In this document: in pieces, positions 1-5,724 of the stretch
Layout: every line of letters begins with the position of its first letter
Position numbering within the stretch: the first letter of the stretch is position 1
Assembly: GCA_007125735.1 (NCBI GenBank)
Contig: SLCP01000020.1
Coordinates: 1-8,136 of the forward strand
Source of the DNA: Coriobacteriia bacterium
GTDB taxonomy: Bacteria > Actinomycetota > Coriobacteriia > Anaerosomatales > SLCP01
Length of the DNA stretch: 8,136 nt
Direction of reading: 5' to 3'
Program-made: the position numbers and the translations under genes
The notes under the pieces: generated by a model
The model's input: only the letters and a program-made list of their open reading frames with translations
What the model was told of the DNA's origin: nothing
The model's database searches: none

Positions 1-160
1 TCGCGCCCGCCGCACGGATGGCATCCTCGGCGATCCTGTCGAGCCGCTCCGTGGTGATGCCCGGTCGCACTGCTTGACCCACGAGTCGCAGCGCGCGGGC
101 CGCAAGCCGGCCAGCCGCTCGCATCTTGTCGATCTCCGCTGGCGATTTGCAGACGATCAC
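1..160 (-). CDS. map: Methionine aminopeptidase type I, N-terminal fragment (3' end outside window)
   Basis: Cytosolic metalloenzyme that removes the initiator methionine from nascent proteins. Only the first 53 codons are present. Translation from GTG at 160 gives a start of the form (M)IVCKSPAEIDKMRAAG, followed by LAARAL and VRPGITTERLDRIAEDAIRAAGA. This is the typical beginning of the family (KSPxEIxxMRxAG, then PGxTTxxLD). The metal-ligand Asp/His/Glu residues lie further downstream and cannot be checked. The start follows the adk stop by 10 bases. The only candidate Shine-Dalgarno, GAAGGG at 179-174, is about 13 bases upstream and overlaps the end of adk, so translation is probably coupled to adk. 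No other start codon lies nearby in frame. Position after secY-adk is the usual Gram-positive spc-operon arrangement. Identity is near certain; completeness of the gene cannot be judged. Confidence 0.93.
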   Translation of the reverse strand, partial: MIVCKSPAEIDKMRAAGRLAARALRLVGQAVRPGITTERLDRIAEDAIRAAGA

Positions 161-170
161 GCGATCAGGA

Positions 171-815
171 CTACCCTTCGACGACGCTGCGCACGTCTTC
201 GAAGACCTCATCGACCGGCCGATCTCCGTCGATCTGCTTGAGCAAGCCCTTCGTGCGATAGTAGTCGACGAGGGGCGCCGTCGAACGATCGTAGACGGCA
301 AGACGGTTGGTGACCGTCTCGACGGTATCGTCATCGCGCTGGTACAGTTCGCCACCGCACGCATCGCACTTCGTCGGGTCCGCTGGCGGATCCGCGATGA
401 GGCTGTAGATCTTGCCGCAGGAGGTGCACGTCCTGCGCGAGGTGAGTCGCTTGACGATGACGTCTCGTGCCACATCGATGCTGACCACCGCGTCGAGTTC
501 GCGACCGAGCTCCTCGAGCGCCCGGTCGAGTGCCTCGGCCTGCGCGTCGGTACGCGGGAATCCGTCGAGTATGAAGCCCTCCTCGGCGTCAGGTTCCTGG
601 AGGCGGTTCTTGACGAGGCCGATGACCACGAAGTCGGGCACGAGCTCGCCTGCATCCATGTATTTCTTGGCCTGCATGCCGAGGGGCGTTCCGTCCGCTA
701 CCGCTTTCCGGAGGATATCGCCGGTTGATATGTGAGGGATGCCCCACGCCTCGATCATCTTCTCGGCCTGCGTGCCCTTGCCTGCACCAGGAGCGCCCAA
801 CAGAACGACGTTCAT
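171..815 (-). CDS. adk: Adenylate kinase with zinc-binding LID domain
   Basis: Catalyses ATP + AMP = 2 ADP in the cytosol. The protein has 214 residues, the usual long-form length. The Walker A loop GAPGAGKGT is at 7-15, the AMP-binding segment HISTGDILRKAV at 28-39 (Thr31, Arg36), and DGFPRT at 84-89 (Arg88). The LID (about 125-162) carries Cys130, Cys133, Cys150 and Cys153, a structural zinc site as in Bacillus-type enzymes; E. coli Adk uses a hydrogen-bond network instead. Arginines at 123, 127, 160 and 171 match the expected phosphate-binding positions. ATG at 815 is preferred over the in-frame ATG at 836 because GGAAGGGG (830-823) lies 7 bases before it and MNVVLLGAPG is the family N-terminus. 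The stop is TAG. It lies 49 bases after secY; its presence in the operon ties adenylate balance to protein synthesis. Confidence 0.97.
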   Translation of the reverse strand: MNVVLLGAPGAGKGTQAEKMIEAWGIPHISTGDILRKAVADGTPLGMQAKKYMDAGELVPDFVVIGLVKNRLQEPDAEEGFILDGFPRTDAQAEALDRALEELGRELDAVVSIDVARDVIVKRLTSRRTCTSCGKIYSLIADPPADPTKCDACGGELYQRDDDTVETVTNRLAVYDRSTAPLVDYYRTKGLLKQIDGDRPVDEVFEDVRSVVEG

Positions 816-864
816 CGTGCCACCCCTTCCCTGCACACGTTGACGGAATCGCTGCCGGTCGTCA

Positions 865-2118
865 TCACTTGAAGAACCCGTCGTAGTGCCGCATCTTAAG
901 CTGGCTCTCCAGCTGAGTCATCGTCTCGAGCGCGACGCCCACCATGATGAGGATCGACGCGCCGCCGAACTGTTCGAGAACGGTCACACCGGTCGCCCGG
1001 AACAACGCTGTCGGTGCGATCGCGACGAGCGCGAGGAAGACCGCTCCGGGAAGCGTGATGCGGTTCATCGTCTTCTCAAGGTACGTGATGGTCGCTTTGC
1101 CCGGACGCACACCGGGGATGAAGCCGCCGTTCTTGCGCAGGTTGTCCCCGAGATCGATCGGGTTGAAGACGAGCGCCGTGTAGAAGTAGGTGAAGAAGAT
1201 GATCATTCCGGCGAACAGAGCGTAGTAGAGCCACCCGGCTGCGAGCGCGTTACCCGCCGCCTGCAGCCACTCCACACCGGTCAGCGCCGCGAGCTGTGCC
1301 GGGAAGAAGAGCACCGCCGACGCGAAGATGATCGGGATGACGTTAGCGGCGTTCAGCTTCAGCGGGATGTACGTGCCGGACCCGCCATAGACCTTGCGGC
1401 CGACGACTCGCCTGGCGTACTGGACGGGAATCCTCCGCTGCCCCTGATTGATGGTCACGATCGCGGCGACAACGAACACGAAGATGAGGATCAGCGCGAT
1501 CGTCATGGCTACATCGCCCAGCTGAACCGCTTGCACGATGGCGATCGGGAAGCGGGCCACGATGCTCGCGAAGATCATGAGCGACATGCCGTTTCCGATG
1601 CCGCGCTGGGTGATGAGTTCGCCCATCCACATGATGAGCGCGGTCCCCGCCACGAGCGTGAGCACGATGACGAACCGCAGGAACAGGCCGAGTGTCACGC
1701 CGGCTTGCGCGAGCGTGGTCTGGAACAATCCGATCATCGCGATCGCCTGCACGGTCGCGATACCGAGCGTCAGGTAGCGAGTTGTCTGCGTGATCTTGCG
1801 ACGACCGGTCTCGCCTTCCTTGGCCCACTGCTCGACCTTGGGGATGACGCCCTGCAGCAGCTGCATGATGATCGATGCGGTGATGTAGGGCATGATGCCG
1901 AGAGCGAAGATCGCGAAGTTCTCGAGCGCGCCTCCTGAGAACAGGTTGAGCAGACCGAGCGCGGCCTGCCCTTCGATGATGTCTTGGACCGCTCCCAGAT
2001 CGACGCCTGGCACAGGGATGTGCGCACCGATCCGGTAGAGGCCTACGATCGTGAGCGTGAACAGGATGCGGCGACGCAGCTCCGGTACCCTGAACGCATT
2101 CGCGATTGCGTTGATCAC
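865..2118 (-). CDS. secY: Protein translocase subunit SecY
   Basis: Channel-forming subunit of the SecYEG translocon, which exports proteins through, and inserts them into, the cytoplasmic membrane. It has 417 residues, slightly short but normal for Gram-positive-type SecY. Hydrophobic segments fit ten helices, roughly 15-35, 65-90, 115-135, 147-167, 175-198, 205-224, 258-278, 295-318, 354-374 and 385-403. Family marks include FRVPELRRRI (9-18), RIGAHIPVPG (29-38), MPYITASIIMQLL (76-88), IGNGMSL (174-180), GGSGTYIPLKLN (245-256) and the cytoplasmic C5 loop IPGVRPG (334-340), whose Arg338 corresponds to the SecA-interacting Arg of E. coli. The region 40-60 would form the plug. The start is GTG and overlaps the rplO stop by four bases (GTGA), with only a distant G-rich Shine-Dalgarno, so initiation is probably coupled to rplO. 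Two in-frame TGA codons stand in tandem at the end. Confidence 0.98.
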   Translation of the reverse strand: MINAIANAFRVPELRRRILFTLTIVGLYRIGAHIPVPGVDLGAVQDIIEGQAALGLLNLFSGGALENFAIFALGIMPYITASIIMQLLQGVIPKVEQWAKEGETGRRKITQTTRYLTLGIATVQAIAMIGLFQTTLAQAGVTLGLFLRFVIVLTLVAGTALIMWMGELITQRGIGNGMSLMIFASIVARFPIAIVQAVQLGDVAMTIALILIFVFVVAAIVTINQGQRRIPVQYARRVVGRKVYGGSGTYIPLKLNAANVIPIIFASAVLFFPAQLAALTGVEWLQAAGNALAAGWLYYALFAGMIIFFTYFYTALVFNPIDLGDNLRKNGGFIPGVRPGKATITYLEKTMNRITLPGAVFLALVAIAPTALFRATGVTVLEQFGGASILIMVGVALETMTQLESQLKMRHYDGFFK

Positions 2119-2561
2119 GGCGTATCGACCGTCCCCCCTGCTGCCTCGATCTTGGCCCGAGCGGCACCCGACACCTTGTCGACCTTGACGGTGAGGGCCT
2201 TGGTCAGCTCGCCATCACCGAGCACCTTCACGGGTGCGGTCTTCGACTTGATGATGCCGGCTGCGTGAAGCGCATCGATGTCGACGGTCGAACCTGCCTC
2301 GAACCGCTCGTCGAGACGTGAGACGTTGACGACCGCGTACTCGACCCTGAAGCGGTTCTTGAAACCGGGAAGCTTGGGCAGGCGCATGTGGAGCGGGTTC
2401 TGACCGCCCTCGAAGCCCGGGCCCTTGCCACCGCCCGCTCTCGAGAGCTGGCCGTCGCTTCCACGCCCGGAGCGGCCACCGTGGCCCGAACCGTGTCCTC
2501 GGCCGACCCTCTTGGCCTTCTTACGTGATCCCGGTGCCGGGAACAAATCGTGTATCTGCAT
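2115..2561 (-). CDS. rplO: 50S ribosomal protein L15 (uL15), divergent N-terminal arm
   Basis: Late-assembly protein of the large subunit that threads a long basic N-terminal arm into 23S rRNA. It has 148 residues, normal for the family. The start MQIHDLFPAPGSRKKAKRVG, the GRGHGSG turn (20-26), GFEGGQNPLHMRLPKLPGF (49-67) and the globular C-terminal half (VDIDALHAAGIIK; KVLGDGELTKALTV) are all recognisable. The segment GGRSGRGSDGQLSR (28-41) differs from the usual GKTxGRGHKGQKSR: Gly29, Asp36 and Leu38 replace lysines and Ser35 replaces His. ATG 2561 has the Shine-Dalgarno AAGGAGAG eight bases upstream. A 115-base spacer, the widest in the window, separates it from rpmD. Its TGA stop overlaps the secY GTG start. 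Assignment is secure; only the arm substitution is odd. Confidence 0.97.
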   Translation of the reverse strand: MQIHDLFPAPGSRKKAKRVGRGHGSGHGGRSGRGSDGQLSRAGGGKGPGFEGGQNPLHMRLPKLPGFKNRFRVEYAVVNVSRLDERFEAGSTVDIDALHAAGIIKSKTAPVKVLGDGELTKALTVKVDKVSGAARAKIEAAGGTVDTP

Positions 2562-2676
2562 CGTACGCTCTCCTTACTCGCGATACCGCCCGGACGGACC
2601 GTGCGGTGCCGGCCGCTCGCCGCCGGCTGACTCCATGTGTGTCGACCGTTGAATCGTGACGCAGGCCCCAGACGGC
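2562..2676 (-). promoter_or_regulatory. 115-base leader between rpmD and rplO with GC-rich inverted repeat
   Basis: This is the longest non-coding stretch in the window. It holds a GCCGGC/GCCGGC inverted repeat (2608-2613 and 2622-2627, 8-base loop), followed on the transcript by CACGGTCCGTCCGG (2603-2590), which nearly repeats a segment before rplE. A 20-codon open frame from ATG 2636 to TAA 2574 ends on the rplO Shine-Dalgarno. I see no T-tract to make the inverted repeat a terminator and no recognisable -35/-10 pair. A regulatory role for L15/SecY expression is a guess based on length and structure. Confidence 0.3.
2574..2636 (-). other. Candidate 20-codon mini-ORF upstream of rplO
   Basis: ATG at 2636 opens a frame encoding MESAGGERPAPHGPSGRYRE, closed by TAA at 2576-2574. 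The TAA forms the first bases of the rplO Shine-Dalgarno (TAAGGAG), so a terminating ribosome would stand next to the rplO start. No Shine-Dalgarno precedes the ATG (the upstream bases are ACGGTCGACACAC), which argues against efficient translation. I recognise no family. It may be chance in a GC-rich spacer. Confidence 0.15.
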
Positions 2677-2868
2677 CTAGGCCTCCTCGACCTCGACCAG
2701 GTGCTTGACTTTGAACACCATCCCGCGGATGACCGGGGTGTCGTCTTGCTCGACGGTGTGGTTGATTCGCTTGAGGCCGAGTGCCCGTACGGTCGCCTTC
2801 TGATCGGCTGGCGACCCGATGATGCTCTTGACCTGCTTGATCTTCAATCGCTTTGCGTCCGCTGCCAC
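2677..2868 (-). CDS. rpmD: 50S ribosomal protein L30 (uL30)
   Basis: Small large-subunit protein, present in bacteria of the short type, that binds 23S rRNA. It has 63 residues, near the usual 58-62. The family pattern is clear: LKIKQVKSIIG (8-18), KATVRALGLKRINHTV (24-39), and the terminal RGMVFKVKHLVEVEE (48-62). The start is GTG at 2868, three bases after the rpsE stop. The Shine-Dalgarno GGGAGGAG sits inside the last codons of rpsE, six bases from the start, so the two genes are probably translationally coupled. The stop is TAG. The following gene, rplO, is unusually far away (115 bases). Confidence 0.96.
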   Translation of the reverse strand: MAADAKRLKIKQVKSIIGSPADQKATVRALGLKRINHTVEQDDTPVIRGMVFKVKHLVEVEEA

Positions 2869-2871
2869 GAC

Positions 2872-3381
2872 TTACTCCTCCCAACCGTACAGCTGGCCCA
2901 CGGTCTTGCCGCGACGAGCCGCTATCTCTTCAGGGCTGGCGAGTGACTTCAGGCCCTCGGCGGCAGCCTTGACCATGTTGAGCGCGTTGTCGGTCCCAAG
3001 GGACTTGGACAGGATGTCCTGGATGCCGGCGAGCTCGAGCAACGCGCGCACGGGACCGCCCGCGATGATCCCGGTACCGGGGGCCGCAGGCTTGAGCAGG
3101 ACCTTGCCTGCACCGAAGCGGCCGATGATCTCATGGGGAATGGTGTTCTCGGCCAGCGGCACTTTGAACATGTTCTTGCGTGCGTCCTCGATGCCCTTCT
3201 TGATGGCGATCGGCACTTCCTGGGACTTGCCCATGCCGACACCCACGTTGCCTGCTCCGTCGCCCACGACGACCAGAGCCGTCAGCGCGAACCTGCGGCC
3301 ACCTTTGACCACCTTGGACACGCGGTTGATGTAGACGACCTTTTCCTGGAGCTCCGAGACCGGGGCCTCTCTGCGAGCCAT
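2872..3381 (-). CDS. rpsE: 30S ribosomal protein S5 (uS5)
   Basis: Small-subunit protein at the mRNA entry side, important for decoding fidelity and for helicase activity at the mRNA tunnel. It has 169 residues, the normal length. The N-terminal double-stranded-RNA-binding-like domain (about 12-78) contains EKVVYINRVSKVVKGGRRF (13-31), ALVVVGDGAGNVGVGMGKS (35-53) and EVPIAIKKG (55-63). The C-terminal domain contains IPHEIIGRFGAGKVLLKPA (81-99), PGTGIIAGGPVRALLELAG (101-119) and a final QLYGWEE. ATG 3381 is chosen over the in-frame ATG at 3468 because AAGGGAGG lies about six bases before it and the 29 upstream residues do not resemble the family. That Shine-Dalgarno overlaps the rplR stop (TAAGGGAGG). 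The stop is TAA. Gly26-Gly27, in the loop where spectinomycin-resistance changes occur in other bacteria, look wild type. Confidence 0.97.
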   Translation of the reverse strand: MARREAPVSELQEKVVYINRVSKVVKGGRRFALTALVVVGDGAGNVGVGMGKSQEVPIAIKKGIEDARKNMFKVPLAENTIPHEIIGRFGAGKVLLKPAAPGTGIIAGGPVRALLELAGIQDILSKSLGTDNALNMVKAAAEGLKSLASPEEIAARRGKTVGQLYGWEE

Positions 3382-3394
3382 ACCGTATCCTCCC

Positions 3395-3763
3395 TTAGAA
3401 CTTGAGTCCGGCGCTTCGCGCACCGTCGGCCAGAGCTTGGACGCGCCCGTGATACAGGCGACCGCCACGGTCGAAGACCGCCTCGGTCACGCCCGCCTCG
3501 AGCGCGCGGCGCCCGAGAGCTTCACCGACGGCTTTCGCGGCGTCTCGATGTGCGCCCGACTTGAGCGCGGGACGCAGCTCGCCGTCGATGCTCGACGCCG
3601 ACACCACGGTGTTGCCGGTGACGTCGTCGATCAGTTGTGCGTAGATGTGCGCGTTCGTACGCGTCACGCGGAGCCGGGGCCTCTCGGCGGTCCCGCTCAC
3701 GCGGCCTCGTACCCTCCGCTGCCGGCGGGCCAGGCCCGCGGTCTTGGCTCTCAGTCGCTCCAT
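3395..3763 (-). CDS. rplR: 50S ribosomal protein L18 (uL18)
   Basis: Binds 5S rRNA with L5 and anchors it in the central protuberance of the large subunit. It has 122 residues, normal for bacteria. A basic N-terminus with RRQRRVRGRVSGTAERPRL (13-31) is followed by the core VTRTNAHIYAQLIDD (33-47), where the family usually has FRSNKHIYAQ, then NTVVSASS (51-58) and FDRGGRLYHGRVQALADGAR (97-116). ATG 3763 is chosen because it has GGAGAG about 10 bases upstream and gives the usual length. The in-frame ATG at 3787 directly abuts a hairpin and has no Shine-Dalgarno. The stop is TAA and overlaps the rpsE Shine-Dalgarno. It lies 51 bases after rplF. Confidence 0.95.
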   Translation of the reverse strand: MERLRAKTAGLARRQRRVRGRVSGTAERPRLRVTRTNAHIYAQLIDDVTGNTVVSASSIDGELRPALKSGAHRDAAKAVGEALGRRALEAGVTEAVFDRGGRLYHGRVQALADGARSAGLKF

Positions 3764-3787
3764 GCCTTCACTACTCTCCTCGTCCAT

Positions 3788-3803
3788 TCCGGCTCACGCC
3801 GGA
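3788..3803 (-). promoter_or_regulatory. GNRA-capped RNA hairpin between rplF and rplR
   Basis: On the transcript TCCGGC-GTGA-GCCGGA forms a perfect six-pair stem closed by a GUGA tetraloop, a member of the very stable GNRA class. It occupies 16 of the 51 bases between rplF and rplR. No U-tract follows, so it is not an intrinsic terminator. It could be an mRNA-stability or processing element or a protein-binding site; the sequence alone cannot tell. Confidence 0.4.
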
Positions 3804-3814
3804 GACCCTGACGT

Positions 3815-4351
3815 CTACTTGGCGGTCTTTCCGACCTTGCGGCGCACGTACTCGCCCTCGTACCTCACACCTTTGCCCTTGTAAGGCTCCGGCGGGCGGA
3901 ACGCCCTGATCTCGCTCGCGATCTGACCGACCCTCTGCTTGTCGATGCCGCTCACGATGACCTTGGTGGGCACGGGGACCTCGAACGTGATGTCCTTCTC
4001 GCCCTTCACGACCACCGGATGACTGAAGCCGAGTGCCAACTCCAAGTCGCTACCCTTGAGTTGCGCGCGGTACCCCACGCCGATGATCTCGAGCGTCTTG
4101 GAGAACCCTTCCGAGACACCGGTGACCATGTTGGCGACGAGGCTGCGGGTCAGCCCGTGCAGCGCCCGGTGCGTGCGGCTGTCGCTCGGACGGGCGACCA
4201 CGATCTCGTCACCCTCCATCGTGATGGACATCTCCTCATTGAACACTGATTCCAGCTGGCCCTTGGGTCCCTTGATGGTCACCTTCGAGCCTTCGATTGT
4301 CACCTGTACCCCGGACGGGACCGGGATGGGCTGTTTGCCGATTCGAGACAC
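3815..4351 (-). CDS. rplF: 50S ribosomal protein L6 (uL6)
   Basis: Large-subunit protein near the factor-binding site, made of two duplicated alpha/beta domains. It has 178 residues, the standard length. The N-terminus MSRIGKQPIPVPSGV (1-15), TIKGPKGQL (25-33), RALHGLTRSLVANMVTGVSEGF (62-83), LEIIGVGYRAQLKG (87-100) and the C-terminal signature PPEPYKGKGVRY (153-164) are all present. The start is GTG at 4351, with AAAGGAG eight bases upstream in the 30-base gap after rpsH. The stop is TAG. The signature loop before the C-terminus is intact, so there is no sign of the changes known to give gentamicin resistance elsewhere. Confidence 0.97.
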   Translation of the reverse strand: MSRIGKQPIPVPSGVQVTIEGSKVTIKGPKGQLESVFNEEMSITMEGDEIVVARPSDSRTHRALHGLTRSLVANMVTGVSEGFSKTLEIIGVGYRAQLKGSDLELALGFSHPVVVKGEKDITFEVPVPTKVIVSGIDKQRVGQIASEIRAFRPPEPYKGKGVRYEGEYVRRKVGKTAK

Positions 4352-4381
4352 GGCTGTCGCTCCTTTCTCAGTCCTGTCCGG

Positions 4382-4780
4382 TCACCAGATGTAGGCGATG
4401 ACTTCACCGCCGACGCCCTCTTTGCGGGCGCCTTTCTCGGTCATGACGCCCTTCGATGTCGAGATCACTGCGATCCCGAGTCCGCCGAGGACCCGCGGCA
4501 GCTCATCCTTCTTCGCGTAGACACGAAGTCCGGGCTTGCTGATGCGACGGATGCCGGTGATCGTTCGCTCGCGCTTCGGGCCGTACTTGAGGACGACCTC
4601 GAGGGAGTCCTGCACGTCGCCGGAGACGACGCGGTAGTCCTCGATGTAGCCCTCCTCCTTCATGATACGCGCGATCTCGACGAGCTTCTTGGAAGAAGGG
4701 ATCGTCGTCGAGGGCTTGAACGCGGCGTTCGCATTGCGTACCCGCGTCAACATATCGGCGATGGGATCTGTCATGCTCAT
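4382..4780 (-). CDS. rpsH: 30S ribosomal protein S8 (uS8)
   Basis: Primary binder of the 16S rRNA central domain. In E. coli it is also the translational repressor of the spc operon, acting at the rplE start. It has 132 residues, the standard length. The N-terminus MSMTDPIADMLTRVRNANAA (1-20), VEIARIMKEEGYI (34-46), ISKPGLRVYAKKDELPRVLGGLG (80-102), the conserved AVISTSKGVMT (104-114) and GVGGEVIAYIW (122-132) match the family. ATG 4780 is favoured over the second ATG two codons downstream because AGGAGGAG lies seven bases before it. The stop is TGA. A 102-base spacer separates it from rpsN. Whether it represses its own operon here is unknown; the rplX-rplE spacer would be the place to look. 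Confidence 0.97.
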   Translation of the reverse strand: MSMTDPIADMLTRVRNANAAFKPSTTIPSSKKLVEIARIMKEEGYIEDYRVVSGDVQDSLEVVLKYGPKRERTITGIRRISKPGLRVYAKKDELPRVLGGLGIAVISTSKGVMTEKGARKEGVGGEVIAYIW

Positions 4781-4828
4781 GATGGTGCTCCTCCTATGGT
4801 TCGCACGGATGACTCCGGCCCGGCGGTT

Positions 4829-4851
4829 CGCCCCAGCCCTTGGCTGATGCG
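4829..4851 (-). promoter_or_regulatory. Hairpin in the 102-base rpsN-rpsH spacer
   Basis: On the transcript CGC-AT-CAGCC-AAG-GGCTG-GG-GCG folds into a five-pair upper stem with a three-base loop, a 2x2 internal loop and a three-pair lower stem. It lies about 48 bases upstream of the rpsH start. No U-tract follows. The rest of the spacer (4781-4882) shows only the strong rpsH Shine-Dalgarno. Function is unknown and chance pairing is possible at this GC content. Confidence 0.25.
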
Positions 4852-4882
4852 CCTGCCGGACGAAGCTTCAACGACGCGCCGC

Positions 4883-5068
4883 CTACCAGCTGGCCTTGCG
4901 GACGCCGGGAAGTTCGCCGCGGCTCGCGAGTTCGCGCACGCAGATCCGGCACAGGCCGAACTGCCGGTAGTACGCTCGCGGTCTGCCGCACCTGTTGCAG
5001 CGGTTGACCGCGCGCACCCCGAACTTGGGCGCTCGCTTCGCCTTGGCGATCATCGACTTCTTTGCCAC
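4883..5068 (-). CDS. rpsN: 30S ribosomal protein S14, zinc-binding short type (uS14)
   Basis: Small-subunit head protein bound to 16S rRNA. It has 61 residues, the length of the short zinc (C+) form, whereas the zinc-free form is about 89-101. Cys24 and Cys27 (CNRC) and Cys40 and Cys43 (CRIC) form the zinc ribbon. The flanking sequences KRAPKFGVRAVNRC (11-24), GRPRAYYRQFGLC (28-40) and the terminal ELPGVRKASW (52-61) are typical; this type is often labelled rpsZ or rpsN type Z. The start is GTG at 5068 with a near-perfect Shine-Dalgarno, AAGGAGG, about seven bases upstream. The stop is TAG. The spc-operon copy in GC-rich Gram-positive lineages is commonly this form; a zinc-free paralogue may exist elsewhere but cannot be seen here. 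Confidence 0.97.
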   Translation of the reverse strand: MAKKSMIAKAKRAPKFGVRAVNRCNRCGRPRAYYRQFGLCRICVRELASRGELPGVRKASW

Positions 5069-5087
5069 TTCGAAACCTCCTTGCCGC

Positions 5088-5110
5088 GACCACGCCTCGA
5101 TGACGTGGCC
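5088..5110 (-). promoter_or_regulatory. Hairpin in the rplE-rpsN spacer
   Basis: GGCCACG (5110-5104 on the transcript) pairs with CGTGGTC (5094-5088), giving seven pairs including one G-U, with a nine-base loop. It lies in the 51-base spacer, just before the rpsN Shine-Dalgarno. A palindrome CCGTACGG precedes it. No U-tract follows. It could influence access to rpsN or mRNA processing; this is inference only. Confidence 0.25.
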
Positions 5111-5119
5111 GTACGGTCT

Positions 5120-5662
5120 CTATCGCTTGAACGGGAAACCGAATGCGCCGAGGAGCGCCTTGGCTTCATCGTCTGTTTTCGCTGTCGTGACGAACGTGAT
5201 GTCCATACCTCTAATGCGATCGACCTTGTCGTAGTCGACCTCCGGGAAGATCAGTTGCTCGGTAACACCCATCGAGTAGTTGCCCCGACCGTCGAACGAC
5301 TTCGTCGACAGTCCGCGGAAGTCGCGCACGCGCGGAATCGCCGTCGACATGAGCCGGTCGAAGAACTCCCACATGCGCTCTCCGCGCAGAGTCACCTTCG
5401 CTCCGATGGGCATGCCCTGACGAAGCTTGAAGCCTGCGATCGACTTCTTGGCGCGAGTCACCATCGGCTTCTGGCCGGTCACCGTCGCCAGATCCTCCAT
5501 GGCGGCGTCGAGCTGCTTGGCATCGGCGACGGCCTGACCTACGCCCATGTTGACCACGATCTTCTCGAGTCGCGGCACCATGTTGACGTTCTCGTATCCG
5601 AACTGCTCGAGCAGCGCGGGGACCACTTCGTCCCGGTACCGCTCCTTGAACCGTGCTGCCAC
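5120..5662 (-). CDS. rplE: 50S ribosomal protein L5 (uL5)
   Basis: Binds 5S rRNA together with L18 and contacts the P-site tRNA and S13 in the inter-subunit bridge. It has 180 residues, the normal length. RLEKIVVNMGVGQAVADAKQ (31-50), GQKPMVTRAKKSIAGFKLR (63-81), GAKVTLRGERMWEFFDRL (87-104), the P-site loop region RDFRGLSTKSFDGRGNY (113-129) and FPEVDYDKVDRIRGMDI (139-155) match the family. GTG 5662 is chosen because GGAGGT lies seven bases upstream and the result begins MAARFKERYRDEVVP like other L5 proteins. Earlier starts in frame (GTG 5692 and an ATG at 5788 inside rplX) lack a Shine-Dalgarno and add unrelated residues. The 92-base spacer upstream carries a possible mini-ORF. In E. coli this start is the S8 repression site. 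The stop is TAG. Confidence 0.96.
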   Translation of the reverse strand: MAARFKERYRDEVVPALLEQFGYENVNMVPRLEKIVVNMGVGQAVADAKQLDAAMEDLATVTGQKPMVTRAKKSIAGFKLRQGMPIGAKVTLRGERMWEFFDRLMSTAIPRVRDFRGLSTKSFDGRGNYSMGVTEQLIFPEVDYDKVDRIRGMDITFVTTAKTDDEAKALLGAFGFPFKR

Positions 5663-5667
5663 CTGTT

Positions 5668-5718
5668 CTACCTCCGTCTTCTTGCTGTGCACCGGATTTC
5701 CGACCCGGCGCTCCGCAT
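5668..5718 (-). other. Candidate 16-codon mini-ORF ending on the rplE Shine-Dalgarno
   Basis: ATG at 5718 is preceded by GGAGG (5729-5725) with a six-base spacer, an ideal initiation signal. The frame reads MRSAGSEIRCTARRRR and stops at TAG 5670-5668, directly after the rplE GGAGG and five bases before the rplE GTG. A ribosome ending here would be able to reinitiate on rplE. The peptide is strongly basic and ends in four arginines (AGA AGA CGG AGG). I recognise no family. The geometry suggests a coupled upstream reading frame, but the frame is short and could be chance; conservation is untested. Confidence 0.3.
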
Positions 5719-5724
5719 CCGGGG

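Noticed and set aside
171..836. Longer adk start at ATG 836
   Set aside because: It adds MQGRGGT before the family N-terminus and includes the true Shine-Dalgarno in the coding region.
816..864. TGACG/CGTCA inverted repeat (841-845 and 860-864) between secY and adk as a terminator or operator
   Set aside because: Only five pairs with a 14-base loop and no U-tract; too weak to annotate as a feature.
886..1938. 350-codon open frame on the plus strand opposite secY
   Set aside because: It is antisense to an unmistakable SecY, rich in Asp, Glu, Arg and His as expected of a complement frame in GC-rich DNA, and has no family resemblance.
4794..5093. Alternative frame overlapping rpsN that runs through the spacer to a TAG beside the rpsH Shine-Dalgarno (possible frameshift extension of S14)
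   Set aside because: S14 is complete at 61 residues with its normal C-terminus and stop. I see no slippery site and the alternative frame has no family likeness.
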